Origin: JBIOYL01 sp044870185
GTDB taxonomy: Bacteria; Actinomycetota; CALGFH01
Direction: 5' to 3'
Assembly (NCBI GenBank): GCA_044870185.1
Contig: JBIOYL010000295.1
Location: 1-14,672, forward strand
DNA: 14,672 nucleotides
Part shown: positions 6,874-13,169 of the stretch, piece by piece
How the letters are laid out: each line of letters begins with the position of its first letter
How positions within the stretch are numbered: the first letter of the stretch is position 1
The notes under the pieces: model-generated
Databases searched by the model: none
What the model was told of the DNA's origin: nothing
Seen by the model: only the letters and a program-made list of their open reading frames with translations
Position numbers and translations under genes: made by a program

Positions 6874-7371
6874 TCAGGCCTCGAGCTGGTCGGCGTGCTC
6901 CTCGAGATGGGCGACGAGGAACTCGTCGACGATCCGGGCGGCCGGCAGCTCGCCGCGTGTCTGATGGGTGCCGGTGCGGGCCAGCGCGGCCTCGTCCAGC
7001 CGGTCCAGCAGCGCCAGCACCCCGGCCACGCCCTCGTCCATGCGTACGAGCAGCCGCTCGGGGTCCTCGTGCCGGTCGCGCTCGATGGCGGCAATCCGCT
7101 CCGGGTCGGACTTGACCCGGCCGAACGGCACGCCACCGCCCTGCTCGGCCACGAGCTCGGCCTCGCGGGTCCAGTACGGCAGCAGCTCGGCAACGTGGGC
7201 GAGCACCTGCCCGCGGTCCCAGCGCTCCCCGGTGGCCGGGTCCGGGTCGGTCAGGCGGCCGGCCGGCGTCGTCGCCGCCGCGGCGCGGATGCGCCCGGCC
7301 GCGGCCAGCAGCCGCGCCCGCCACGACGCGGGACCCGCCAACGACGCGGACGCTGCCGGGGTCCCGCTCAT
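6874..7371 (-). CDS. Maleylpyruvate isomerase/DinB-superfamily protein
   Basis: A 165-residue protein of the DinB-like four-helix fold shared with mycothiol-dependent maleylpyruvate isomerase. The metal-binding His pattern is visible: His59 in WDRGQVLAHVAELL, and His155 and His159 in FLVAHLEEHADQLE. Members bind a divalent metal and often use mycothiol, the actinobacterial thiol. The ATG at 7371 overlaps the TGA of the upstream FAH gene by 4 bases, so the pair is translationally coupled. In gentisate degradation an isomerase of this family precedes a fumarylpyruvate hydrolase of the FAH family; the pairing here fits that, but the exact reaction is inference, because this superfamily has many uncharacterised members. 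Confidence 0.78.
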   Translation of the reverse strand: MSGTPAASASLAGPASWRARLLAAAGRIRAAAATTPAGRLTDPDPATGERWDRGQVLAHVAELLPYWTREAELVAEQGGGVPFGRVKSDPERIAAIERDRHEDPERLLVRMDEGVAGVLALLDRLDEAALARTGTHQTRGELPAARIVDEFLVAHLEEHADQLEA

Positions 7372-8333
7372 GCGCCAAGCAGCGGACGCATCCGCTGGAA
7401 GTCGGGCGAGAACGCGGGCGAGCGCGGCTCGGCCACCGTGTTGGTCAGCTCGCCGAGGCCCTCCACGGCCAGGGTGACCTCGTCGGCCGGCTCGAGATAG
7501 GGGTACTGCTCGGCGCCGTGGACGAGCGCCAGCTCCATGATGCAGCCGGTACCACAGGTCCCCGAGCCGAGCACGTCGCCCGGCCGCACGGTGGCCGCCT
7601 CGGCCGCGTAGGCGAGCAGCTCGGCGAAGCTCCACCACATGCCGTCGAGGTTGGCCCGCGAGTACTCGACCCCGTTGACCGTGGCCGTCATGGTCGCGGC
7701 CGGCACCCGGCGCAGGCCGGCCGGGGCGAACTCGTCGGCGGTGACCAGCCACGGCCCGAGCGAGGTGGCGAAGTCCTTGCCCTTGACCGGCCCCATGGAC
7801 AGCTGCATCTCCCGGCGCTGCACGTCCCGGGCCGACCAGTCGTTCATGATCGTGAACCCGGCCACGAGCCCGTCGACCTGGTCGTAGCCGACGTCGCGGA
7901 CCGCACGCCCGACCACGCAGGCGACCTCCAGCTCGTAGTCGAGCTCGGCCGACCGCGGCGGCGCGGCCACCGGGTCACCGGGGCCCACGATCGCGCCCGG
8001 GTTGGAGAAGTAGAACACCGGCAGCTCGTACCAGTCCGGGTGCATCTCCAGCCCGCGCCGGGCCCGGGCGGTGCGCACGTGCTGCTCGAAGGCGTAGAAG
8101 TCGCGCACCGAGGGCGGGTGCTCGACCGGCGCGAGCAGCCGCGCGCCGGCCAGCGGTAGCGGAGCGGCGGCCGGCCGCGGCCGCAGGCCGGGCGAGTCGT
8201 GCACGGCCAGGGCCAGGTCGAGCACGGCGGCCAGCCCGGCCGGGCCCTCGCCGGAGGCCACCGGCACGATCATCTCCCGGTCGACGTAGCCCACCTGGGC
8301 GCCCGCCGGCGTGGAGAAGCGGACGATCTTCAT
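7368..8333 (-). CDS. Fumarylacetoacetate hydrolase (FAH) family protein
   Basis: A 321-residue enzyme expected to cleave a C-C bond in a diketo acid with Mg2+ or Ca2+. The catalytic domain has VRDFYAFEQH (Asp78, His85), the metal site DYELEVA (Glu134, Glu136) with NDWSARD (Asp165), GPVKGKDF around 181-188, and the GSGTCGTGC loop near 256-264 in place of GSGT-SG. The length suits the single-chain FAH proteins common in actinobacteria. A strong AAAGGAG lies 8 bases before the ATG. It forms an operon with the DinB/isomerase-like gene and probably with the MmcQ-like gene 41 bases upstream. Likely substrates are fumarylacetoacetate or fumarylpyruvate; the sequence alone does not decide. Confidence 0.9.
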   Translation of the reverse strand: MKIVRFSTPAGAQVGYVDREMIVPVASGEGPAGLAAVLDLALAVHDSPGLRPRPAAAPLPLAGARLLAPVEHPPSVRDFYAFEQHVRTARARRGLEMHPDWYELPVFYFSNPGAIVGPGDPVAAPPRSAELDYELEVACVVGRAVRDVGYDQVDGLVAGFTIMNDWSARDVQRREMQLSMGPVKGKDFATSLGPWLVTADEFAPAGLRRVPAATMTATVNGVEYSRANLDGMWWSFAELLAYAAEAATVRPGDVLGSGTCGTGCIMELALVHGAEQYPYLEPADEVTLAVEGLGELTNTVAEPRSPAFSPDFQRMRPLLGA

Positions 8334-8374
8334 CGGGGCACTCCTTTCGGCTGTCGCCCGTACAGTAGCGTCGC

Positions 8375-8758
8375 CTACCGGCCGGCGCGGGCATCCAGCT
8401 CGCGGACCAGGGTCTTGGGGGCGATCGTCCGGTAGCTCTCCTCGACCCAGTCGAGCAGGACCTCGACCGGGGGGCAGTCCGTGGCCGCCACCCGGATGGT
8501 CACCCAGTTGCCCCGGCCGAGCCCGTAGCCGGTCGGCTCACAGCAGGGAAGCGCCAGCGCCTGCTCGGCGGACTCCGGCAGCTTGAGCGCGATTCGGTAG
8601 TCGTCGCCTGGTTCGCCTTCAGGCCCCAGGAAGGCGAACACCTTCTTGCCCACCTTGGCGGTGCGGTCGTCCTCCCAGGGGAAGTCCTCCCACGCCCCGG
8701 GCAGCCCGAGCGCGAACTCGCGGAGCGCCGCCGCGGTCCTCGCAAGGTCACCGGCCAT
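8375..8758 (-). CDS. MmcQ/YjbR family protein
   Basis: A 127-residue protein of the MmcQ/YjbR (CyaY-like fold) family. Visible features are LREFALGLPGAWEDFPWEDD at the start, KVGKKVFAFLG, YRIALKLPESAEQAL, the glycine-rich GYGLGRGNWVTIRV, and LLDWVEESYRTIAPKTL at the end. The family is often labelled DNA-binding, but its function is not settled. The ATG at 8758 has GGAGGGGGAG just upstream, and the conserved N-terminus starts there, so the longer open frame to 8989 is rejected. It is probably first in an operon with the FAH and isomerase-like genes. Confidence 0.87.
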   Translation of the reverse strand: MAGDLARTAAALREFALGLPGAWEDFPWEDDRTAKVGKKVFAFLGPEGEPGDDYRIALKLPESAEQALALPCCEPTGYGLGRGNWVTIRVAATDCPPVEVLLDWVEESYRTIAPKTLVRELDARAGR

Positions 8759-9058
8759 GGCTCCCCTCCCGCCCCGGTCGGTCGCTGATGTCGGTCCCCC
8801 CGATCGGCCCCTCGAGCAGTGTGCCATCCGGGTGGGACACCCGGCGATCACGCCGACGGCGGCAAACCAAGCGAGAGCCGCTCTGTCCGGTGCGCGCTGC
8901 TCCGCGCCCGCGCGCCGGCCCGACCGGGCCCGCTCCCTCCCGCCGGCCGGGCTGCTGCAGGAACGAGCCGACCCGGTGGCCGAACCCATGCCGGCCGGTT
9001 ATGCGCCTGCGACCACCGGGTGGGACCCTTCTCGCCAATCCCGACCTCGGAGGTGAAG
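8759..9058. other. Divergent intergenic region, no gene seen
   Basis: These 300 bases separate the minus-strand MmcQ-like gene and the plus-strand membrane protein gene and must hold both promoters. CCGGGTG-GGA-CACCCGG (8828-8844) is a perfect 7-bp inverted repeat, and its left half recurs as CCGGGTGGGAC at 9016-9026, 33 bases before the next gene. I see no convincing -35/-10 pair. Open frames crossing it have poor codon use. Confidence 0.5.
8828..8844. promoter_or_regulatory. Perfect inverted repeat, possible operator
   Basis: CCGGGTG and CACCCGG are separated by GGA in the divergent gap. Half of the motif is repeated at 9016-9026 near the start of the plus-strand gene. There is no T-tract, so a protein-binding site is more likely than a terminator. 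This is inferred only from symmetry and position. Confidence 0.35.
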
Positions 9059-9454
9059 ATGCGCACGCTCCGTCCTGCGGTTGTTGGCGTCCTTGGCGGC
9101 ATCATCGTGCTCGCGATCGGTCTGGCCGCCGGCTTGGCGCTCGGCTCGGCCAGGCAACCTGCCCGGGCCACGACCGTCACGGTGACCAAGGTGCCGTCAG
9201 GGTGCACCCAGGCCATCGCCCGCGCCGACACGTCGCTGGCGGCGGCCACGCGCGTAGCGGGAGAGCTGGCCGAGCACACCAGGATCATGGACGACCTGAT
9301 CGCCGCCCTGGCCGGTGTGAACAACGGCATGACCGCCCACAAAGCGCTCACCCAGGGCATGACGTCGATCAACAACGGCCGCGCCGACCGGCGCATCTTT
9401 GCCGAGACGAGGACGGCCTACGACCAGGTGAAGCAGGCCTGCCGGTCGGAGTGA
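9059..9454 (+). CDS. Membrane-anchored small protein of unknown function
   Basis: A 131-residue protein with a strong GGAGG six bases before its ATG. Residues 7-29 (AVVGVLGGIIVLAIGLAAGL) form a single membrane anchor or uncleaved signal; no lipobox Cys is present. The outside part begins with a Thr/Val-rich stretch (TTVTVTKVPSGC), then is helical and Ala-rich, with one Cys at each end (in PSGCTQAI and KQACRSE) that could form a disulfide. Actinobacteria have many such short anchored helical proteins, none with a known role to my knowledge. It stands alone on its strand between two minus-strand genes. Confidence 0.75.
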   Translation: MRTLRPAVVGVLGGIIVLAIGLAAGLALGSARQPARATTVTVTKVPSGCTQAIARADTSLAAATRVAGELAEHTRIMDDLIAALAGVNNGMTAHKALTQGMTSINNGRADRRIFAETRTAYDQVKQACRSE

Positions 9455-9502
9455 GCGCGACGCCTCCAGGGCGCAAGCCCGAGGAGCTGGGCTCGGCCGC
9501 GC

Positions 9503-9646
9503 TCACCGGTTGTGCGGGTGGGGCGGTGCCCAGTTGGTCCCGTCGCGGGGCGGTGACCAGTTGGTCCCGTCGCGGGAGTCGACGCCAAAAACCGCAGCGA
9601 CGACGGCGAGAAGCACAACGGCGGCCAGGACCAGCAGCGCTGCCAT
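9503..9646 (-). CDS. 47-residue membrane protein with duplicated RDGTNW motif
   Basis: A very short gene with a perfect AAAGGAGG seven bases before its ATG. Residues 1-20 (MAALLVLAAVVLLAVVAAVF) are one membrane segment; GVDSRDGTNW follows, then SPP, RDGTNW again, APP and a His-rich end. Similar mini-proteins made of a membrane helix plus a D-S-R-D-x-x-x-W tail are familiar in actinobacteria but have no known function. The repeat of the tail comes from a 27-bp duplication in the DNA. The overlapping 117-residue frame that extends upstream to 9856 lacks support. Confidence 0.7.
   Translation of the reverse strand: MAALLVLAAVVLLAVVAAVFGVDSRDGTNWSPPRDGTNWAPPHPHNR
9520..9573. repeat. 27-bp tandem duplication in the mini-protein gene
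   Basis: Bases 9520-9546 and 9547-9573 are identical except for one base (C versus A in GGTGCCCAG / GGTGACCAG). In frame on the minus strand, this encodes the nine-residue units RDGTNWSPP and RDGTNWAPP. The near identity suggests a recent duplication. Confidence 0.9.
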
Positions 9647-9694
9647 GGTGTCCTCCTTTGCTGTCTTCACCGACACCACGGTAGGTCTAAGGCG

Positions 9695-9718
9695 GGCAGC
9701 CCACCTTGGGCTACTGCC
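9695..9718. other. Hairpin in the gap before the M23 gene
   Basis: GGCA-GCCCA-CCT-TGGGC, then a short bulge and TGCC, can fold into an imperfect hairpin in the 197-base divergent gap between the mini-protein gene (start 9646) and the peptidase gene (start 9844). It could be regulatory; nothing else is evident in the gap. Confidence 0.3.
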
Positions 9719-9843
9719 GTAGATCCGCCAAGTGGCACGCTCATTTCCAGGGCCGCTGCGGCGCTTCGGCCGTGAGCGCCCGCCCGACCGCTGAGGCAGC
9801 TCCTTCCGGCATCCTGGTCGCGGACGCTTCCCAGGAGGTGGCG

Positions 9844-10540
9844 ATGCAAGGGCCATCCAGCCCCGTGGTCGTCGGGTTCCCGCTTCGAGGCGAGTGGGTC
9901 GCGGTGCGCACGCCGGCGCACAAGGTCCCGAGCCACGGCACCGACATGTTCGGACAGCGCTACGCCTTCGACTTCGTCCGGCCCGACCATCGCGCCGGGC
10001 TCCACCTCCACCCGGCCGGCGCCCTTCGCTCCTTCCTGCTCGGCGGTCGTACGCGCGACTACTACGGGTGGGGCCAGCCCGTCCACGCGGCCTTCGACGG
10101 CGAGGTCGTGGAGGCCGTGGACGGGGTGCCCGAGCGTGCGCGGGTCCACGTGGTCCGCGAGCTCGCCCTCGCCCTGAAGACCACGGTCAGGTTCGATCCG
10201 GCCCGGCGCGGCCTGGACCCGGTCGCCGGGAACCGCGTGATCGTGCAGGGAGCCGACGCCGTTGCGCTGTTCGTGCACCTTGCTCCGGGCACCGTGTCGG
10301 TCACCAGAGGACAGGAGGTTCGGGCCGGCGAGGTCATCGGCGGGTTGGGCACACCGGCAACTCGACAGCCCCCACCTGCACTTCCAGCTCATGGATTCGA
10401 CCGACCCACTGCGGGCCAAGGGCATCCCCTGCGCCTTCCAGGCCTACCTCGTGCAGCGCGGCAGAGGGTGGGAGCGGGTCGAGCGCGGCATCCCTGGCCG
10501 ACGCGAACGGATCCGCTCCGTGCCCGACGGGCCCGTCTGA
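9844..10540 (+). pseudogene. M23 (LytM-type) metallopeptidase, two frameshifts
   Basis: A gene of about 232 codons for an M23 peptidase, the zinc enzymes that cut peptidoglycan cross-bridges. The ATG at 9844 has AGGAGG upstream. Frame 1 carries SHGTDMFGQRYAFDF (the first His and Asp zinc ligands), GWGQPVHAAFDGEVVEAVDG and LFVHLAPG, and runs to GEVIGG. The family sequence then continues as VGHTGNSTAP in a second frame and HLHFQLMDSTDPLRAKGIP in a third, to a stop at 10540. The changes fall at a G run (10342-10344) and a C run (10369-10373), each explained by loss of one base. With both repaired, all zinc ligands are present, including HLH. No signal peptide is visible. As read, translation leaves the family frame before HLH, so the product would be inactive, unless these are sequence errors. 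Confidence 0.82.
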
Positions 10541-10560
10541 TCGGCCACAAGACGAGAGAC

Positions 10561-10583
10561 GAGGACCGCGGGTCACGGTCCTC
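10561..10583 (+). terminator. Hairpin terminator after the M23 gene
   Basis: GAGGACCG and CGGTCCTC form a perfect 8-bp stem with a 7-base loop, beginning 21 bases after the peptidase stop and followed by a pyrimidine-rich CCTTCCTC. It separates the peptidase gene from the toxin-antitoxin operon. Confidence 0.6.
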
Positions 10584-10637
10584 AGCGATCCTTCCTCGAC
10601 CGCCTGGAACAGGGACGCACAGCCGGGCCGGAAGGCG

Positions 10638-10666
10638 TTGGATCGGTCATACTCATTGGGTATCCT
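10638..10666 (+). promoter_or_regulatory. Promoter of the mazEF-type operon
   Basis: TTGGAT (10638-10643), a 17-base spacer and TATCCT (10661-10666) match a housekeeping sigma-70-type promoter well for such GC-rich DNA. The antitoxin ATG follows 19 bases after the -10 box, so the leader is very short. Antitoxins of this class usually repress their own promoter. Confidence 0.7.
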
Positions 10667-10685
10667 TCTGGTGGAGGTAAGCGGT

Positions 10686-10925
10686 ATGAACAGCAAGGTG
10701 GCGATCAGCCTGCCCGAGCACCTGCTCGCCTGGGTGGAGGAAGCGCGCGGGACGACCAGCCGGAGCGCGTTCTTCGCCGAACTTGTCCGCGCAGCGCAGG
10801 CTGAGCAGTATCGCCGCGGCTATCGCGAGCAACCGGACGCCGGCGAGGAGTACGTCGAGCCGCTGGCGCTGGAGGCGCTGAACCTCGACCCGTACGAGCC
10901 GGCTGACGACACGGGCGGCGCATGA
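10686..10925 (+). CDS. MazE-type antitoxin, ribbon-helix-helix
   Basis: A 79-residue acidic antitoxin. Residues 4-38 look like a ribbon-helix-helix DNA-binding domain: KVAISLPEHLLAWVEEARG, then TTSRSAFFAELVRAAQ. The C-terminal half is rich in Glu, Asp and Pro (DAGEEYVEPLALEALNLDPYEPADD), as expected for the flexible part that binds and blocks a MazF toxin. A GGAGG lies 8 bases before the ATG. Its stop overlaps the toxin start by 4 bases (ATGA). It would neutralise the toxin and repress the promoter at 10638-10666. Confidence 0.88.
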   Translation: MNSKVAISLPEHLLAWVEEARGTTSRSAFFAELVRAAQAEQYRRGYREQPDAGEEYVEPLALEALNLDPYEPADDTGGA

Positions 10926-11236
10926 AGCGCGGCGAGGTCTGGTACGCCGACCTGCCCGAGCCGTACAAGCCGCGGCCTGTCGTGCTCGTCGGGCGCGACG
11001 AGAGCTATCAGGTCCGCACACACGTGCTGGTCGTGCCCGTCACCACTCGGCGCCGCGACCTGCCAACCGAGGTCGCACTCGGTGCGCACAACGGCCTGCG
11101 GCATGCCAGCATCGCCAACTGCGACACCATCCAGCTCATGCCGCTCGCCAGGCTGGACCGCCACCTCGGCGGGCTCGACCGCGACCAGCTCACCGCGCTC
11201 GACGAGGCGCTGCGCTATGCCCTGGCACTCGACTGA
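10922..11236 (+). CDS. MazF/PemK-type mRNA interferase toxin
   Basis: A 104-residue toxin of the MazF family, ribosome-independent endoribonucleases that cut mRNA at short sequences. Family marks are MKRGEVWYADLP at the start, the strand RPVVLVGRDE, VLVVPVTTRRRDLPTEV with the conserved Thr, and a CDTIQLMPLARL segment. Length is typical. It is intact and translationally coupled to the antitoxin. Its last 47 bases may overlap, antisense, the end of the decayed LuxR-type gene on the other strand. Confidence 0.92.
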   Translation: MKRGEVWYADLPEPYKPRPVVLVGRDESYQVRTHVLVVPVTTRRRDLPTEVALGAHNGLRHASIANCDTIQLMPLARLDRHLGGLDRDQLTALDEALRYALALD

Positions 11237-12936
11237 AGCCGAGGGCGCTGCAACCGTCGAGCGGGGCCTCAGAGGTGGCGGGGGTCGCCGGGGCGAGACG
11301 GTGAGCGATCGCGGCGGCTTCGACCCGGTTCTGGGCGTCGAGCTTCCCAGGATGTGGAAGACGTGGACGCTGGCGGTCTTGACGCTGATCACCAGCGTGG
11401 CGGCGATCTGGTGGTTGGTGTCGCCGCGGGCGACGAGGCCGAGGACCTCGGCTTCGCGCGGCGTCAGCCCCAGCAGCTCCTCGAGCCCGGAACGCTGGTC
11501 GGTCGGGTGGCTTGGCGGTACGAGATCCAGCCGTGCGCGCTGCGCGAGCCGCCGGATCTCATCCCGGAGCGGCCGCGCGCCCAGCCGCCCACAGGCAGCC
11601 GAGCCCTTCCTCGGTGCGGCCGAGGTAGGCAAGGTCGACCCCGAGGACAGCCAACGCCCTGAACTCCGACCGTCGTGCGCCGACCTGCCGGGCCAGCTCG
11701 AGCGCCTGCTCGCAGACCTCGCGTGACTCGTCGTGGCGCCAGCCGAGCATCAACGCATTGCCGAACGCGGCAAGCACGTGCACGCGCTCGGAGGTGATCG
11801 GCTCGGCAGGGACCAGGTCGACCGCTGTCCGGAACGCTGCGAGCGCGGCCTCGTAGCTTCCGGATGCGACCAGGAAGCGGCCGAGGCTCTCGTGGAGCAG
11901 CGCGGCCCGCACCGGGTCGTCGACGCCCAGGTCGATGGCGCGTCCTAGCAACTCGACGGCTCGCGGTCCCGCGCCCGTCTGATCGGCCACCTCCGCCGTC
12001 CACACCAGCAGGGCCGCCAGGTCGAGCCCGACGAGCCCGGCAGCCCCGGGAACGAGGTCCCAGAGCTCGAGCGCCCGCTCCAGATGCTTGAGCGCCTCGG
12101 CCAGCCCGAAGACGGCTTCCGCCTCGCGTCCCGCCGCGACCGAGGCGATCAGCGCCTCCGGCACGCGTCCCGCCGCGGCCCAGTGCTGGGCGAGTTCCGC
12201 CGCCACCCGCTGCGGCGAGCGTGCGAGTTCCGCGGCCAGCCGCGCGGGGAGCTCCTCGCGTTCGCCTGGCAGCAGCGTCGCGTAGATCGCCTCCGCCAGC
12301 AGCGCGTGCCGGAACCTGAACGTGCCGGCCGCCTGATCCCCGACGAGCACGCCATGATCGACAGCACAGCGTAACGCCTGGCGCAACTCGCCCTCGGGCG
12401 CATCGATCACAGACCGCAGCAGGGGATAGGGCACGTCCCCGGCCGGCGGCGGCGACGCGCAGCACGCTCTGGGTCTTGCGGTCCAGCTGCGCGACCCGCT
12501 GGAGCAGCAGATCCCGCAGGACGTGCGGCAGGTCCATGCCACCCTTGCCGGCGGCGGCCAGCAGCTCCTCGAGGAGCCCGAGCTGCGACGGCGGCGAACC
12601 GCCGCGCCGCCGTGTGTGCTCCTCACCCAGGACCATCTCGGGCAGGAGCCACTGCAGCTCACGGGACGACCGCAGCAGCTCGCGGACGCCCTCGCGGGCC
12701 ATCAGCGGGCGAAATGCCTCGGCGACCGGCAGGTATGGCACCTCGGTGCCGATCAGGTCGATACATCGCCCCACCAGCGTCCGCGCTCCCGCGGCTCGTG
12801 CCCGGGCGCCGAGCTCCGCCACCAGCCGCGTCTTGCCGATCCCCGCGTCGCCGGCCAGCAGGACCGTCCCGCCCCGTCCCGCCGCCGCCTGCCGCATCCC
12901 CTCCTCGAGACGCTCGAGCTCGCGGAGACGCCCGAC
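11190..12936 (-). pseudogene. LuxR-type ATPase regulator, internally deleted and frameshifted
   Basis: Remnant of a large ATP-dependent transcription regulator (AAA-type ATPase, TPR, LuxR helix-turn-helix; normally about 900-1000 residues). Pieces in order on the minus strand: VGRLRELERLEEGM (from 12936, behind an in-frame stop and with no start before the ATG at 12897); Walker A GDAGIGKTRL; EVPYLPVAEAFRPL; then SQLGLLEELLAAA joined directly to LPHVLRDLLLQRVAQLD near 12545. The whole Walker B segment is thus missing. A shift of one base near 12440 leads into TPR repeats. Near 11600, LGRTEEGLGCL joins LGARPLRDEIRRLA in a new frame, with several hundred residues missing. LTPREAEVLGLVARGDTNHQIAATL is the DNA-binding domain, broken by one lost base at 11344-11345. 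In the repaired frame the stop is at 11190. It cannot work as an ATPase regulator. Confidence 0.85.
11290..11480 (-). other. LuxR helix-turn-helix region of the decayed regulator
   Basis: On the minus strand LGLTPREAEVLGLVARGD, then TNHQIAATLVISVKTASVHV, is a clear LuxR/GerE DNA-binding domain. After HILG the reading frame is lost; adding one A restores KLDAQNRVEAAAIAHRLA, the expected end of the domain. This pins the lesion to 11344-11345. Confidence 0.85.
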
Positions 12937-12986
12937 GCGCCGCCACCATCATCCCGACCGAGCCGACCGCGACCACGGAGGCGCAC

Positions 12987-13151
12987 ATGGCAACGACCGC
13001 ACAACCCACCCTCGACCAGCAGGTCGGTCTCGTGCTTGGCGCTCAAGCCGGCGAAGCCCGCATCCGCGAGGTCGCCGAGGCCGCCGGCTTCGGCCCCTTC
13101 CGCCGGGTCGCCGAGACGCCGTTCAACCTCGTCTACGAGGCCAAGCCGTAG
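12987..13151 (+). pseudogene. C-terminal remnant of a SAM-dependent methyltransferase
   Basis: A 54-codon open frame with a strong GGAG eight bases before its ATG. From residue 9 the sequence TLDQQVGLVLGAQAGEARIR, then EVAEAAGFGPFRRVAETPFN and a final LVYEAKP, matches what I recall as the last part of actinobacterial class I methyltransferases of about 350 residues. The SAM-binding domain is absent. The first residues (MATTAQP) look like a normal protein start, so the gene may have lost its middle by deletion. It could be translated, but no methyltransferase activity is possible. The TPR gene follows after 18 bases. Confidence 0.7.
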
Positions 13152-13169
13152 CCTGCAGGGAGCTGAGTC

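Noticed and set aside
8375..8989. Longer 204-codon form of the MmcQ/YjbR protein
   Set aside because: The upstream part is Arg/Gly/Ser-rich and unlike the family; GGAGGGGGAG and the ATG at 8758 mark the real start.
9503..9856. 117-codon version of the mini membrane protein
   Set aside because: An ideal AAAGGAGG precedes the internal ATG at 9646, and the membrane helix begins right there; the extension is Arg/Pro-rich and crosses the divergent gap.
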